Positions 24,001 to 37,715 of a stretch of DNA of 64,000 bases are shown piece by piece. The first letter of the stretch is position 1, and the number at the start of each line of letters is the position of its first letter. Under the pieces are notes generated by a model. The model searched no databases. It saw only the letters and a program-made list of their open reading frames with translations, and was not told the origin of the DNA. A program made the position numbers and the translations under genes. Source of the DNA: Pelargonium x hortorum (Eukaryota > Streptophyta > Magnoliopsida > Geraniales > Geraniaceae); the NCBI GenBank assembly GCA_036897525.1, contig JAYMTJ010000028.1, positions 42,575-106,574 of the forward strand, read 5' to 3'.

Positions 24001-27000
24001 GCTAAACTAGAGACTCTGGTCAGGGATGGAATGAATAAAGTCTTGAAGAAGAATAAGATACCTATATACTTACTACCTTTCTTCCTTAAAGGATTCGTTA
24101 AAAAGGATTCTTTTGTATAAAGGGTGCCCCAACTAGAGCTACTCTGAACCCTTTTTCGAGTTAAACCCTTTCCTGTATAATGTGGTTAATGCAAGAAACC
24201 CTATAATCTATAATAGATTCAAAATCTAATTGATATAGAACAAAGCTTTTACTCACTTTTCCGACACAGAGTTTACTAGTAAAGGTTCTTTGTTCCGGCA
24301 GCTTAGGCTTAGTGCAGGGTCGTATAGCCTAAAAGAGAAAGGCTGAATCAATAGTATTCGGTAAGCTATTCTTGGACATCTATCTGCTCCCCTTTAGCGA
24401 AAAGTTTATGGGAGGGTGATAAATAGAGTCTATCATCAGGGAAGAATAAGAAGAATAAAGCTCTGGATGGAAACTGAGATCAGGATCTGGCTAATCGCAC
24501 ATTTCGGTCGGAAACCCAGGATAAACTCTCTCTACTAATTTTATATAGGCTCTTCTTATCCTAAGCTAGTTAAGAGAGGGGCTAGTTCGAATTTGTCTGG
24601 AACTTTATCTCATTTCTACTATAGTAAAGTAATTGGGCACTCCTATAGAATAAAAAAGAGACTCCAAAATTGTCTTACCCTCTGACTCACTCTCCAAAAG
24701 CTCGCGTATGTTTCTTGATTCAACATTCTCTATTTATTCCACTTTATATATTTCAAAAGTTACCTTTGAACTTTAACTTCATCCTGACTATCTATATAAG
24801 GAAGCTGGTAATTTCTATAGAGAAAAACGCATTTAAAAAGGTAGACTTTATTCACTTTGTCTCAATCTATGAAGAGCTACAATTCACGGATATCTCTTGG
24901 CTAGCGCCTTTTCTATTTCGGGTTTTTGAATTGTAATTTATGTCTCATCCGAAAGATCCTAATATCAACTGGAAAACACTTGGTTTATGTTCTTTTCTAT
25001 TTTTAGTAAATTCCTTGACTTTATGCTTACTAGTAAACTGATTCTAGGTTTCAGTATACCCTTTTTCTGGAATACTATAGTATATAGTTTTTAGGTTGGG
25101 ACAAGAAGTCAATATGTATAGATCCCTTACCGTATAGCTACAATCTTGATAATTTTGAAAGTACCGAGACTTTCCGTCAAATATAGATTTCATGCTAATT
25201 TCCCTCGTTATTTTCCTTGAGCGGAGTCTAAAACAGGGAAACATATCCCAGAAGTGCCTTAGAAAGATCTAACATCCAACACCAAGAGGCAAGTCTTCTT
25301 ATTCTCCTATGTCAATACGTCTTGAACCATGTCCATGTAACTCCTTAAAATGTTGCATCATAAACAAAAACTTGACATACATGGAAAGGTTTAAACGGGC
25401 CGTTCCTGCGAAAAAAGCTCCTGTACCCAATTCTAGACCAAGGGGATCTCAAGGCTATACTTTTGGAATTCCTTGATATCGAAAGGTTCTGATCCTAGGT
25501 TTTCAATCTAAATGGTAACATAATCGGATGTACAAGAAAAGTAAACCAAAAGACTTCTGTGAGGTCTTTCTCGGGAGTCTTTCTCAGGGTATCGGTATAG
25601 GGAAAGCTTACTATTTCAGCGCTAATTTTGTCAAGAAAACAATTAAAGTTATCACTTTCTTAGAACTGGGTGCTAGTAGGGCTGGGTTTAGGTATGAAGG
25701 ACATCCCCATTCGACTTTAGCCTGTTAGAAAAGAGAGCTTTGATTTAACCAACAAAAGCTATGATATGACAACTCCTAAATATAACGCAACAGATTCTTC
25801 CTTTTATAAGAAGTGTTACAACAAATAAATGAAGGTTTCCTATTAATAGAAATTTCGAGACTTTTAGACGAGGTATCTACCCGGGTTCCCCTAAAACTTT
25901 ATAACTGCTTAGTTAGATCTTGGTCGTTCTAAATACCGGTTTTTGATAGAGTTAACTATAAGGGATAGTTTCAAATCTAATGCACTAGAAACTCCTACTA
26001 TACGGACGCTGCTCATGCATAAGGAAAAGCTTTTTTTTTATCCCTTTGTCTAAGAATATTAGGGGCTACCCCCTGGAATCGTTGGCAATTCTTATAGTGA
26101 CTCATGGAAAACCATCCCGAATCCTTTTGTACTCTACTCAAGCTATACTCAATTTCCTTTTATCAGGGGTAAAAGAGTAGCCACAACAATTTCATTGATA
26201 AATTGAGGCAGGAGACACTAGAGTACCTTATCTAATGTTGGGATACAAGACTTCCATGTAGGTCGCTCTATTCAGGAAAAGGTCGCATTTCGATAGGACA
26301 TTCTAGTTTTGGTAATATTCTTGGGCTTATGACTAAGAGAGTCCAAGTTCCCTCATTCTTCTTGTCAAAGAGGCCGCTTACTTTGTCTGTAAGTAGCTCT
26401 CCTAGCGAGCCCATATACATCTAAGGGAGCGTAGGTAAATTAGAGGGCTCATTATTATATTAGAAATATGGGGTCTTAAGTCCCTTCCCAAGTTCCAAGT
26501 TTATGTGTACAGGGAAGAACTCTTTTCTAGCATTCAAGGAGCCTTTTATAGTCTTTTCTTTAACACGTAACTTCGAATATATTAATAAAGTCTTTCATAT
26601 TCCTTCAATAGCTTTTACTTAGAGCCATAGTCTATAGGAATGAGAAATACGTAAACTATACAAAGGGAACCCCCTATAGTCTAGCTTACTAAATATCTGT
26701 TTTAGCGTTCTATAGTTCGAGTTTAGTAATGATTTACACTTTCTTTTTATTAACCCGGGGTAAGGAGTATTCATTCGAAAGTTTTGTTTCCTATAGCTTT
26801 TCTGTAAGATAGAATTTAGAAATGTATGCTTGTATGCCCGAGCTTTTGGGGATTTTAACAATTAGTAATCTCATAAGGGCCATTCCTCTCCTCTACTTTA
26901 AAAGCAAGTCAATCAAATAGATAAGGACTCCCCTAGAAAAAAGGATGGATACCCTTAAATTAACTTCACAACTTATTAAACAAGCAACATCTTTCTAATT

Positions 27001-30000
27001 TGAATAAGTTTATATAAACCCCTCTTATTAAGGTAAATAAATAGCCTTTTGCCCAGCTTCTTTTGTTGCTTGTCCATAGAGTCTGACCTAGAATCTTAAA
27101 AGAAGTTCTCCCTGCCAGGTAACTAAAAAGGAGGCAAACTGCTTACTAAAAATTATCAGGCCCCAGAAGTATACCTTCTTTTTCTTATTAAAAAGAAGAG
27201 CCCGACCTAACTTCATTTAGAGTTAACAACCGAGATTAATAAGGAGCTGAAAAGAAAAGGGAGAAGACAACAACAATTCTTGGGTTTGCCCGTTATTGAA
27301 TATCTATTAACTAGTAAACAAAGAAAAAAGTGGCATCCTTTACAAAGATTAAAAAGAATAAGTAAGAATTCTCCCATTAAGGCAAGGGGTTCCCTATAAG
27401 CTCCTTTAGCCTCTAGTTTGAATACTATTCCGGTAAATTAGGGGCCCCTTTGAATGTATTTACTCTAGATTTGTACTACTTTCATGAGCTTAGATTACTT
27501 TTAAATATTAATATTATAGGATTTCTTATTAATATAGGGATTCCTAATAAACAAAGTGCTATATAAGTAAAAAGATCGAGAGTAGATATAAGGGATTCCA
27601 GTATAAATTTGTTAACTGAGCCCTAAAAACTCTATTTCTTGAATATAGTAAAAGTTAGCTTTTTCTTAAAATGTATTATTAAAATAGGAAATGAAATCTT
27701 GTAAATAATATACTTAGTTGGAAAAAAAGTAAGCTAAGCAAAAGGTAATAATAATCCAATTGGCTAAAACGAGCAGTTGGTATAGAGTCATTTTCAAGGA
27801 ACAAGAAATTAAGGCTAAGTTTTTTAAGTAATAAGTAAATAAAAAAGGGCTTTTACTGTGATTTCCTAAAAGCGCTACCTAAGAAACTTTGATGAATACT
27901 GAAAATTGTATGAGGTGAGATATTTTTCATAGTTTTTCCTATTCAATTTGTTAAATCCTAGTAATTCCTATAAGATAAAGAAAAGGCTTTCCTCTAAACA
28001 AGAAGCTACTAAAGGACACTGAGTTGATAAAAGAATCTCAGTACCCATTTTGTATAATACAGAGCTAGTAAAATTGAAAGTGTATTGCTGTTAAATGAAA
28101 GAGTCCAAATAAATATCTAGAGTTTACTAGTTTAGGAACCGAAATCATTACTTTTGCTTGACTTGGTTAATTTAACTGCAGTTTGAGAAGAAAGACACTT
28201 TAAATAGAGGTATTTACCTCTTAGCAATTGGAGAGCAGCCATTTCCGCGTTTTAACTAAGCCTAACCGGGTCATCCTAGGTTTATTAAACCCAACCTTTC
28301 TAAAGTGCCTTTATCGAACGCTTTGAGTAAACACCTATGCTTTGTCTCTGAGACTAGAAAGTATTCACTAAAAATTCTTGTCAATACGAGTAAATCGTTC
28401 AGGGCTATATACTAATAAATAAAAAGAGGCTCTTATTCGAGAGGATTTGACAAGGATATAAATATTTGCGCAAAAACTTATATGACACAGAAAAGAATGG
28501 TGGAGTTCAGAAAAGAAAGGTAGATTCTAGTTATACACCCTTTTTTATATTTAAGACTTCAATTCCAGGAACTGACACTTGAGTGAGTAAAGCTTTACTT
28601 AAATTATTCTAAATTACTTATGTTTTTAGGGCTCCTTGTTAGTAAAGGGATACCTTAGATTCAATACTAAGGAGAGTGTCCTAAAATGTAATTTGTGAAT
28701 TTTGAACCCTAAGTCTACTAAAAGTTAAAACTTTCACTAGAATACCTATATATAATATCAACAGCAAAAAACCTAGTACACGCATAACTTTCTCCAGCTC
28801 TATCAAAATAGAAAGGTAAGGTTATTATTAAGACAAATCCACGAGAAAAGCTCCCTAAAATGAATTTAACTGGAAAGTAGTTTATATAAGCGCTTTTTAA
28901 TATAACTAGGTTTAAGCAAGAATTTACTAAGTTAGTATTGGCAACTCTTCGATACCATATTGATATAACGCCGCTAGATGAAAAGGTTGGATTGGCACCC
29001 CATAAATAATGTATACAGAAAACTAATCCTTAAGCAGGGTCACTCAAAATATGAGTACAGGTTTTTTTTTAAGGCATGATACTCGCTATTTAATCCCGCT
29101 TTTCCGATATAAGGATAGGACATATTTGTGTCAAAATTGAAACATAGAAGAATCCTATTGGGAAGCAAGATTTTGCTCTGTCAAGCATCAAAAATCCTAC
29201 TCTTATCCTCTTGTTGTTGCTTATAATGTCTCTAGTTTACCACATAAGTAGACTCTTACTAACTTTGGTAATATTAGCTAATTTCAGGGTTATTCACAAG
29301 AGGGCAGTAATGAAACCTAAAAACTTGACTAGTAATGTTCTGGATTCATTGAGTAGCTTTTTTATTTATTTTAAATGATCTCTTTAAAGTCTTGTAGAGA
29401 GTGAATATAAAGAAAGTATCCAATTTATATTAACATAACCCAAAGAAAATAACAACGTCTAGTTTTAAACCCTGAACCCTAACCTAAAAGAAACGCATCC
29501 AAAAGGCCTTGGTCTTTGTTTCCAGATAAGGTAAGCCACCCTCTAGGAATTTGGAGTTCTACACCATTATATTAGAAATCCCATTTATCGTAAAAGAATC
29601 GCAAATATTAAGTATATTCGTGAGATTCGTATGGAAGGGACAGAAAATCCTTTATAGGGTAACCCGCGGGTATAAAGGTGTATATTATAGCGCACGAAAA
29701 GGCCCTCGGGATACCTCTTTTATAAATTACACATATTCTCTTCTCCGACTTGACCTTCATATGAAAACCAATCTAGCTAACAGAAATTTTAGATAAAATT
29801 GAAAATTATATTAATACTAATTGAATTGAGCCCAAGCTATTCGTTAAAAAAAGCAAGACTGACTTGATTACTAGGATTTTCAGTATTCTGAGAAATTCAG
29901 TTTAGATATACAATAAAGCTAATGTCCAGAATTAGTAGTGACTTGTCCAATAAATTGATCTTTAGCAATTTACAAAAGTAAAGCCTACAGAATTGCTTAA

Positions 30001-31081
30001 ATTAAAAAGATTTACAAACTTATGGATTTCTTCTTAATCTTCTTCCGTATGTCGCCGGATATACTAAGGAAACAAAATCCAAAAAACCTAGAAATTGAAA
30101 GCTTTCACATAACACCTTGTTCTTCGAATGGATTATCCAATTACTAACATTTAAAAGGGTTTTATTATACTTGGGAGCACATGCTTATGAAATGAACAAG
30201 TAAAAAAAGGGGATTCGAGATGAGCAGCCCCAAAAAGGGAATAATCTCTCGCGTACACCCTTGCTCGTTCCCCTAATAAAATATATTAAGATATCCTATA
30301 CTATGCGCAATCAAGATTCTAACAAGATAAATCTAGAGGAGAGGAGAATCCCTCAAACCCATTTTATCTATACATATTTTCAGGTCATGTAAGAACCCCA
30401 GTTGGGGTGAACCACAAAAACCCTTTCCAATACTACTTAATTCCTAATTTTTTAGGAGATAAAAAAAAGTAGAATATCTGAGATTTAAAGTTGTTCGTTT
30501 TAAGTAAGTTTCGGTCATATCGAACGCAGGAAATGCTGGTTGGACTTTTTACAAAATAAAAAAAGAAAAAACATTATGGAATCGTTCTACTCTTACTAAT
30601 AACTCTCTCCCCTTGCCTTTGTCCTATGCCTTTTAAAAGCCCTTCTTAGTTTAGAAATAATCTTATTTAAGAATCTCATGGCCTATAGTGAATTACATAC
30701 TTTGTGGCATCCCACCGATCCTCTATCGATAACATATGAAGAATACTTAATTACTCATTTTATTATATAACACGCATACTCCCGATATTAATGCAACTGC
30801 ACTACTACTAAGTCCCTCCAAACGAGATTGTTAGTTATCCAATAAAGGGTAATATAATATAATAGGTATCGCTTATATAGAATTGTGACTCTTTTTTTTA
30901 GTGTATCCTTTCGCCTTTCCTTAGAAAAAAGGTTCTACTATTTCCTCTTTCTTTATCTTATTACAACCTTTGATCAAGCAAAGTAATTCTTATAGATAAG
31001 ATTGAAACGGAGCGCCCTCTCTTACTAACTTACTACTAAGAGTCCTGCGAAATTCAAAAGAAGAAGAAACTTCTTATTCAG
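21033..31081. other. Non-coding type A DNA, 10 kb
   Basis: No gene is recognised. In 27,001-29,000 I counted about 14 clusters of the form GG-N(2-4)-CC where about 5 are expected from composition. The palindrome AGGGGCCCCT is at 27,440-27,449 (again at 49,245). Frames at 23,896-24,120, 24,670-24,936, 25,528-25,728, 26,619-26,861 and 29,551-29,796 are 66-88 codons with no motif; the shared RYEG(Y/H)P in two of them comes from a shared GGTATGAAGGA G/C cluster. Confidence 0.6.
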
Positions 31082-31154
31082 GGGTGTATAGCTCAGTCGG
31101 TAGAGCGTTGAGTTTTTAATTGAACGGCCAGAGGTTCAAGTGCTACTAGAACCC
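31082..31154 (+). tRNA. trnK: tRNA-Lys(UUU), partly decayed
   Basis: GGGTGTATAGCTCAGTCGGT...AGAGC is the D-half of plant mitochondrial tRNA-Lys with a perfect D-stem. The anticodon loop TTTTTAA has U33 and anticodon UUU. The acceptor stem pairs 5/7 and the anticodon stem 4/5, but the T-stem (AGAGG / GCTAC) only 2/5. The best preserved tRNA in the window, yet the T-arm makes function doubtful. Its 5' flank has a weak likeness to the flanks at 20.9 and 37.9 kb. Confidence 0.6.
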
Positions 31155-34100
31155 CCAAAAACCTACTTGATTAGTATATAAATACTAGTAGAATTTTGGA
31201 ACCTTAAGCTATAATAGAGCCCTTGTTTGTACACCTATCAGATAGAGTTCTTAATATTGACTATATGTCGGGCCTCCAAACCTCGTTCGTCTAAGACAAA
31301 GTTATTTGCAGAAAAGGGAGACAAACTTTAGGATCTGAGCCCATGAAACATTCTAGCTATAAATCGTCGAAACATTTAGATATATCTATTTTTTAGTAGC
31401 TTTTATTGGGTTTATACTCTAGAGAATCCCTTTCAAACGAAAACCCAAAGTAGCCTAGGTTGACCATAGTATTCAATCTTGTGCTTTATTTCCCACCCTT
31501 TTCAAATTCTAGATTATAGATTCAAGATATCCAGAAATCTTTAGAATGTAATCTGGATTCCCTAAGAAAAGCACTGACTAATATTCTATTCTGTACATTT
31601 AGAAAAACGGTAACAAGTACTCCTATTTTTTATTACACAGACTTTAATTAGAGTCAAGTAACAAAGCAAGACTAAAGCTAATCGTTTAGAAGGACTCATC
31701 TTAACCTTATTTTAAATGTATATCCTATTTTGTTGAAAGAGGATTTCCTATATCAGTAAAAAGCTTTGGATACCACTATAGAACTTCCAAAACTAGAAAG
31801 AATAAAGCGCTTCTATGCAGAATTCTAAGACTTTATTACTTATTTTTCATTTAACTTATTTTAACTAAGACAAATATTAGAAGTACTTATCCTTAGGTAA
31901 AAGTCTATTTACAAGAGAAAGTCTTCCTATACAATCAATTTATTAATAAAACTACTATTATTTAGAATTAGCTACGGCACGGCTGTCTACTTTTAAAAGA
32001 AGACTACTTCTAAGTTTCCTTAGAATTTCATATTGCTTTTTACTAAAAAACACGTACAACAAAAGCTACAGAAAGCAACATGGTCTTAAACAAAGGAGTG
32101 CTTACGGAGCTTACAAATGCTAAAAATGCTATATAGTACTTTTCAAAGTTCTTATACTTGTAAGAAGAGTTTCTTACTTTACTCTTTTCGGATCATCTTA
32201 GAATTCGCCTTTGAAACCCATTAGTCGATATAATAAAATGAGGAGGCATTCTTTACAGGTCACTCAATAAGGGAATATTCACATTGGATAAAAGAGATTT
32301 CTAAGATTGTGATATTTCAAACTAGTATTTTATTTTATTAGATATCTTTACAATTTGAGTAGTAAACCCAGTTTAGGAGCTTTGATAAATAAGTTTTTTT
32401 AGTCTATGTTTGAGCAATAGGAAATTTAGAGAAAATCTGTCTATTAAGGTAAGGGTGCGGCTTATACACATTTGTAAGAGTCTTTTTTGTTCAAAACAAA
32501 AGGGGGTCTTAGTATTACTTTTCTTTTCCTTTTCCATTCAAAATAGCTATAGTTATTATATCAATTCCAAGATTCTATATTATTAGTCTATATTATTAGT
32601 TACTAATAGTTACTAAAGCATCCTAGTTTAAAAACTCAAAATGGGTCAAGTCTAAACTCTTTCAAGATTAAGATTCCTTTTAGGATAGCAGTAATCCTCG
32701 CATCTACTTAGTCAAAGCTATCTAAACTGTATACCGGATAATTATATAGCAAAAAAGGGGGGCCTTTGAGATTTTATAAATTCAACAATAGTAGAGATTT
32801 CCTAGGAAATGAAAACCCTGCGGCATTCCTCATTTATAGAGCTTTTTGTCATTACTTATTAATTTTGAATGTTGTTGAGTAAATCAAGTACTATAAGTTG
32901 CTTCTCTTTCTGCGAAATCCTTAATAAATAGATCTCTGAGCCAGTATTATTCAGTTTTGTCCTTAATATTTAGATATAGGGATACCAAAATGCTCTACTT
33001 TTTAGGGAGTTCTTAATAGAGTCAGCTAAACAATTTATACTTATTGAAACTCGTAAAACTAAGTAAGGGTCTCGGCTTTTGGATTCTAATAGTTAGTAAA
33101 GGAGTGTCCTCTTAAAAAGTAGTTCCGGGCTATAAGACTGTAGGGATAGCTCTACATCAGTTTCAATTCAGTCATGTATGGCAGTCTCCTTAAAGGTTTA
33201 TAAGAAAGCTCTTAGTAAAAAGTACTGCCCTATCCCCTATCCCGGCTAGAAGAACACAAAGTTTTTATACCCACTTCAAAAAGCTGAGAGTTCACTTTAT
33301 TTGTGTTAGAACAACTGCATAAATTGAATCTCAGTAATAACTTAACAATTGCATGAATATTAATAAAACGTACCCGAGCAAATCTCTCAAAATCTTATAG
33401 AAATAAGTGCTTTATTACACTTCACTGTAGCGAGTAAACAACCAGCGATATAAAATAGATTGACCCAAATTACTGCAAAAATGCCTTTATTTCAGATGTA
33501 AATACCAAACCTTTTTTTCTCTCTAAAGAAACCCCCTTTATACTTTATATAAGTCTAAAAGGGTTCTATAATCTATGATAACTAGTATCTTTAACAGCAA
33601 TCTTGTTATACCTAGATCTCTTTGAATATATTTTATAACAACTGAATACTGACTCTAGGGTCTAAGTCTTGAGCAGGTTTTTCTATCATTTTTGTAATTA
33701 TTTAGTATTCTATGTCCTCCTAAGGAGTCTAACTTCACATACTTCCTTAAATTAAAGCGTAATCTTTATCATATGTTTCAACGTAAAGGGATTCCAGTTG
33801 CATTATAAGCTTAGAGAGTCAGGATATCATTTTAATAGCTCCTGGTTTTCGAATCCTAGTTATTATAGGCTGAATTACCTAACTTCTAAATTCTTTACGA
33901 ATCTCCCTAATAACACTCGTTGAATGTATACTATTTCTATTGCAGTATCGCTTTCTCTTTAAATGCTCATTGAGTAAACCCCTTTTCGAAGTCTTTTTTT
34001 CGAAATTCAAGTTTCTGCATCTAGTATGTATGGCTGGTGCCTTAAAAGTGTTATCCGGAAAGCGTACCCATCTAGAAAACTCTAGTCTACGGTTTCTTGG

Positions 34101-35102
34101 TTATCCCGGAGTGCTAAGAGTGCTCTATTAGATCTCTTTTGTTAAAGACTCTGTTTTACTAGAGTTATCCTTTCTTTTTGAATTTAGAAAATAACTCGTT
34201 AAAAGTATAAGGTTCGCTATTTGTATCTATTATTTCCAATACACGGCCTTTAGTTAACAGAACAACTCAAGTAACTAAAGCAAAAGACTAATCTTATATG
34301 TATTCGTAGTTTCATAAGACCCACTAAAAGCTGTGTTATGAATATTATATAATACAGAACTGTCTACTATTAAAATCCTGAATTCACTAATGTCTAACTA
34401 TTACATACAAGAGGAAAATCCTACATTTTAAAAGTAAAACACAAGACCGTTTTATTAAGACTCTTTTGCAATTCCTTAACTTAAAAGGGTTTCAAATTAC
34501 ATCGTTAATTATTTTAGTTAGGAAATTTTAGTGTTTTCGATAAATTAAGGTTTGGGACCTACGTATAAGTAAAGACTTGTTTAGATATTTGACTTCCTAA
34601 ATTCTTGGTCTAGTTCCCTTGGATATTGAGTTGTGTTCTATTCTACAGCTGAAGTAGTCGCTTTTTTAGCTTTAGTTGAGAAACTAATTCACTTTCCATT
34701 ATGTGTAGTATTAAGACACTTGAGGGCTTAGAATAACCTTAATTCTATGATTCTTTGAAAGAACGCAAGTCTAAAGTAAATCGCTAATTGACGCCGATAG
34801 GGGACTTGAAGGAAGTTAAAACACTTATATTATGCAATCCGGTAGAATATGTTTATATAGGAAGTAGTCATAACCAGAAATCTATTTCAAACTCAAACTA
34901 TGCTCTTAATCTGAGGTGAGAACAAGTTTAACGGCCTTTCATTAAATTAGATGGAGCAGCAAAGTCATCAATACAAATACCATGGGTTAGAATCCTCTAC
35001 TAGTATGCGATTGTTTAGCAAAAAACTTTTCTATTAGGTCTTGTTTGAAGTCGGGTTAATCCTAGGATTTTGATATTCTTCTGTACTTTAAGTAGCAAGG
35101 GG
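31155..35102. other. Non-coding type A DNA
   Basis: No gene is recognised. A 14-bp palindrome ATTTCCTAGGAAAT lies at 32,797-32,810. At about 33,125 GGGCTATAAGACTGTAGG resembles the core shared by 5.47 and 50.98 kb. The 63-codon frame at 33,940-34,131 shows no motif. A T-arm-like run near 34,990 lacks a partner arm. Confidence 0.55.
32574..32617 (+). repeat. Two short tandem duplications in a row
   Basis: TCTATATTATTAG is repeated perfectly (32,574-32,586 and 32,587-32,599), followed at once by AGTTACTAAT / AGTTACTAAA. Simple slippage products. Confidence 0.85.
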
Positions 35103-35172
35103 AAAGAAAAAGCTAGAAAATTGAGCATAGAATCTTTTCATAAAAGTCGTAGGTTCAAGTCTAATTCTCGTT
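35103..35172 (+). pseudogene. tRNA-like remnant, possible CAU anticodon
   Basis: D-arm GCTAGAAAATTGAGCA, T-arm GTAGGTTCAAGTCTAAT and acceptor ends AAAGAAA / TCTCGTT (5/7 pairs) stand in tRNA order. The middle part reads TTCATAA, a good CAU loop, but the distance to the T-stem is short and the variable loop is missing. The isotype is unresolved (Met or Ile types possible). Confidence 0.4.
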
Positions 35173-36950
35173 CATTCCTTTCTTTTTCTTTTAGCTACCC
35201 GAATGACAAGAAAAGCTCCTAATGAAATAAAGTAACAGCTTCTCCTCAGTTGTATGTATATTGAATCTCTCCTATCTTATCAAAGACTTAGCCGCTCTTT
35301 GATTTGAGTCAGTGACTTTCTTTGCTTTTTTTAATTACCTCTCATTTGACTTTGACTTGTATTTTAGTTACCACGAGACCCTTACATTCTCTCTAGTTCA
35401 TGTTCTATCTGATACTCCTCTTTCTTTATCTATCTCTCTTTCAATTAAAGGTCTCGGAATCTCAAGCGACCTAGCCAATCGCTTATTTGTTGGAAATTGC
35501 CCTTAGAAAGAAGAAAGTCCCCGCCTTCATTAGGATTAGAGAGTTCTAACTTACTTCACTCCGGAAATCACTTAATATTAATAGAAGACCTCTCTTTGCC
35601 TCTAAACCTCCCTTCCATCCTTCGTTTCTTTTCAAAAAGGTTCAGTTTGGGAAGCATGCAGGATCAGTATGCAAGCAAAGGGCTTCTAGTACTTCTTCTA
35701 TTGCTCCGTAGAATAAGGAAGAGGTCTTAACTTAAAGCCTGTGAATTCTAGTTTCATCAATTACCAAGTTCAACAACTAGCCTTTTTTTCAAGAAGAATA
35801 AGAAAGCTCTTTCCTTATAAAAGAAACCGATTCAGGACTCCTCTTTAACATAAAGACTTCTCAGGCTTGTTAGACCTCCAAAAGCTCTTCCTCTCTCTGT
35901 CAGCCTTCTCTTATATGAGTCCTCCTAGCTCTACTTAGAACCGGGACTCTCCCAATACAGCCTTCTTAATACCTTTAATTGCTCCTTGTGACTGCTTACT
36001 TAAACAAGGCTATACCTTTCTGAGTCTTCCTAGCCAGCTATGCCTGCTTTGATAATACCTGTGCTTTACACTTACTATCCTATGGAGTCTGGGTCTGGGG
36101 TCCTAGCTGTCTTAAACCTGTACTTGAAATCCTTTGTTTAGAACTTCAAATCTACAGCCTAGATAAAGTCTAAATCCAAGAAACCCTTATTATCTTGTTT
36201 AGGAATTCCTTAGAATTGTACTTAAAAAAAAAGCAGGACATGAAAGTGAATCTCCTTTGTTAACTAACACCCTTAACTATAAACGAATAAGGAATATACC
36301 AACTATTGTCGTTACTACCTTTGACTCAGAAAACTGTTTTAGGATTTCCTTCTATCTTAGAAATGCCTTTAACAACCAAAATCAAAATAGAAAGAAGTTT
36401 TACCTGAATACCTGACAGAATCATATTCCTATTAAATTTAAGAGTGCCTGATTTTGAGGAGAGTTTGCAAGGTTAAGAAAGTTGCGGATATAGGTATAGC
36501 TCCTAAGTCCTAAGAAAGTGAAGAATATGAAAGCTACAATGGGTAGAACTGCTATAGGCTAGTATAATAATACTAGCTACAAGAATAAGACAAGTAAGTG
36601 CCGGATCTTAACAATACTTCACTTTAGAGTTTTAACACTACAAGCACAAGTTTTCTACTATAGGAAATACTAAGACTTTAATAACTGGGAGAATATCTAT
36701 GCCATTCATAAACTAACCTCTTAATAAGGAAATAGAAATTTATAAGTACTAACACCAAAGCAAAGATAAGAATTTACATGAATCTAACAGTCCCTGTAAT
36801 AGTAACCTAATTCTTCTCTCTGTCAGCTCGAACCTGTCCATTGGAGTCTTTTCAGGTTGTACTCATTCTGGGGTTTGTGTACCAATTCAGTTTCCTTAGA
36901 ACCTAACTCTAAATCCTATTTCTAGATGAAACTCTCTTAATCATGACAGG
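35173..36950. other. Type B block
   Basis: T/C-rich in its first part, then purine-rich from about 36,460 to 36,760 with AAGAAAGTGAAGAATATGAA and repeated tagct/ctata phrases. Two overlapping frames (35,312-35,506 and 35,497-35,730) are Leu/Ser-rich low-complexity products of the pyrimidine bias; no gene is supported. Confidence 0.45.
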
Positions 36951-37715
36951 GAATACACTCCGATTTCTATATTCCTGTATTATAGGCTATGAGTAAGAAG
37001 TCTCTAAATTCTAGTACCCAATTCGTAACGCGCTTGCTACTATATGTAAAATATGTTTGGTAAATTGCATCACCTACGATAAAGGAAGCTCTATATTTAT
37101 AAATTAATGGCAAAGATTAAGAATAAGACCCTAAAAATGTGTATTTTATGTGTCCGCATTGATAGTGAAATACAGTATATAGAATTCAAAAGCATAAGGT
37201 TTAATTTAAAAGGAGTTAAAAAAGCATCGTGATTCAAGAAGAACGAATGCGTCTATAATATAGCTCTTAAAAGCTTAAAGAAAGAAATCGGTGAATAGGT
37301 GACAAATCAGAAAAGCCCGTAGGATTTCTGATTAAAGGAACTAACTCTTTTAGTAACATATTTGTTAAATAAAATTAGCTCTTGGATTGGAGTGGAGTGC
37401 TCTACTTCTCCTTAGCTTTAACTTGATCTACGTGTACGTGAAAGCTCTCGAATTTCGGATTACCTAGCCCCGTTGTTTTACTAACACAGATTAATATGTA
37501 TAAGATGCCCTTTTTTGCTTTGTGTTTTCTTAGTTCTTACTTCTTCTGTAGCTAATGAATGATGAATGAAAGCAATCCAGTTAACAAAACCTCTTCTTAG
37601 CTCTACCTGTCTTACTCTTGAGAGGTATCAAACCCGCCTATTCTAGATAACCTTGGTTCTCAGTCTTGCAGCCTTAATCTTTGTAGCTTATAACTATTGA
37701 GGGAACTTTTTTGTT
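36951..37715. other. Non-coding type A DNA
   Basis: Nothing recognised; AT-rich with scattered G/C clusters, leading into the Lys-type tRNA remnant. Confidence 0.5.

Noticed and set aside
23896-24120. 74-codon frame sharing RYEG(Y/H)P with 25,528-25,728
   Set aside because: The shared residues come from a shared GGTATGAAGGA G/C cluster and the similarity does not extend.
24670-24936. 88-codon frame on the plus strand
   Set aside because: Stop frequency at this base composition predicts around a dozen stop-free runs of 90 codons in six frames; no motif, TTG start, aromatic random-like composition.
35312-35730. Two overlapping Leu/Ser-rich frames
   Set aside because: Low-complexity translation of a pyrimidine-rich block, with no motif.
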